The position numbers were made by a program, and so were the translations under genes. 64,000 nucleotides of DNA, from the NCBI GenBank assembly GCA_000154345.1, contig DS480345.1, positions 202,506-266,505 of the forward strand, given 5' to 3'. This document shows positions 63,550 through 64,000 of the stretch, in pieces; position 1 is the stretch's first letter, and every line of letters starts with the position of its first letter. The notes under the pieces were generated by a model that had not been told where the DNA came from, did not search any database, and saw only the letters and a program-made list of their open reading frames with translations. The DNA comes from [Clostridium] leptum DSM 753. GTDB lineage: Bacteria > Bacillota > Clostridia > Oscillospirales > Acutalibacteraceae.

Positions 63550-63846
63550 ATTCTCGACGAAATTGTCAGGCTCCGTACAGAGAGGAACTGGTCCGAATAC
63601 ACGCTGGCAAAAAACTGCGGACTTTCCCAATCCACCATAGGCGGCTGGTACCGCAGCCATCAAACACCTACGATACAGACCCTGGATAAGATATGCCGGG
63701 GGCTTGGGATCACCCTGTCTCAATTTTTTGCCGAAGATGGAGACCCGGTTTCCCTGACCAGAGAAGAACGGGATATGCTGGACGTATGGTGTGCCCTTCC
63801 TCCTCAAAAGCGCCGGCTGGTGGTAGAACTGCTGAGAAATCCCTAG
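63550..63846 (+). pseudogene. second XRE-type HTH protein lacking a start codon
   Basis: From 63550 the frame encodes ILDEIVRLRTERNWSEYTLA, a helix-turn-helix with LSQSTIGGWYRSHQTPTIQT, and the C-terminus ALPPQKRRLVVELLRNP. No ATG, GTG or TTG begins this frame downstream of the previous stop. Removing one A from the run at 63546-63550 would join it to ATG 63534 in another frame. So it is either frameshifted at its start or started at a rare codon. Confidence 0.65.
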
Positions 63847-63921
63847 CGGCTCTCTGCCTCGATCTGAAAACAAAGCTTTCAGCCTCAAATCTAAATAGCG
63901 CTATCCGGTTATAGATTTTAA

Positions 63922-63959
63922 AGCGGGGATTTGTGAAAATATTTCACAAATCCCCGCTC
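63922..63959. repeat. 17-bp perfect hairpin after the XRE pair
   Basis: AGCGGGGATTTGTGAAA (63922-63938) and its complement (63943-63959), four-base loop, without a clear T run on the plus strand. It probably ends the regulator transcript. Confidence 0.7.
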
Positions 63960-64000
63960 TACTGAATCCCCAGCCGGTTCTTTGCAAAAAAGCGTTTGCG

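Overview
The window looks like a chromosomal segment of an anaerobic, low-to-mid GC Firmicute of class Clostridia, most likely a gut Oscillospirales/Ruminococcaceae-type organism. The pointers are strong AGGAGG ribosome binding sites, frequent TTG/GTG starts, TTGACA-N17-TATAAT promoters, a perfect CIRCE operator, rubredoxin, class B sortase, MecA, a YabE-like G5/3D protein and a PadR-DUF1700-DUF4097 operon. Species cannot be set from sequence reading alone.

Layout. 1-9 kb: the 3' part of a GH51 arabinofuranosidase, lgt, an AraC-type sensor, a nitroreductase, an oligopeptide-binding lipoprotein coupled to hemW, and trmL. 9-13 kb: lower-glycolysis run pgk, tpiA, gpmI. 13-23 kb: FMN reductase, MmcQ, dinB, CIRCE-controlled hsp20, glgP, a LacI regulator and a flippase. 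23-27 kb: a DUF523 gene broken by an in-frame TGA, a ROK repressor and glpK. 27-34 kb: ppiB overlapping a flavodoxin-like protein with a 44-residue tandem repeat, small membrane proteins, CpXC, sirtuin, GNAT and the 3D protein. 35-37 kb: a rubredoxin gene missed by long-ORF calling, with a Fur/PerR-like site, and a solitary 5S rRNA gene. 37-51 kb: a large lipoprotein, the PadR operon, ROK kinase, amidohydrolase, mecA, rpe, aldo-keto reductase, an NSS amino acid symporter and a PiT/DUF47 phosphate pair.

About 51.2-58.5 kb is a foreign, AT-richer mobile element. It carries a large serine recombinase with a TnpW-like partner, an excisionase-like HTH protein, Tn916-type sigma-like and HTH proteins, a RepA remnant and repeat modules. 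Its cargo is vanR-vanS-vanY, a glycopeptide-sensing two-component system plus D,D-carboxypeptidase, with no vanH, ligase or vanX in the window. A terminator-like hairpin separates vanS from vanY.

58.5-64 kb is a tRNA-thiolation and surface region (cysteine desulfurase, thiI, sortase B, a MoCF/CinA-like membrane protein with an apparent frameshift). It includes a 151-bp tandem amplification of the cysteine desulfurase 3' end. The window closes with two small XRE-type regulators, the first behind a large perfect palindrome and the second lacking a start codon.
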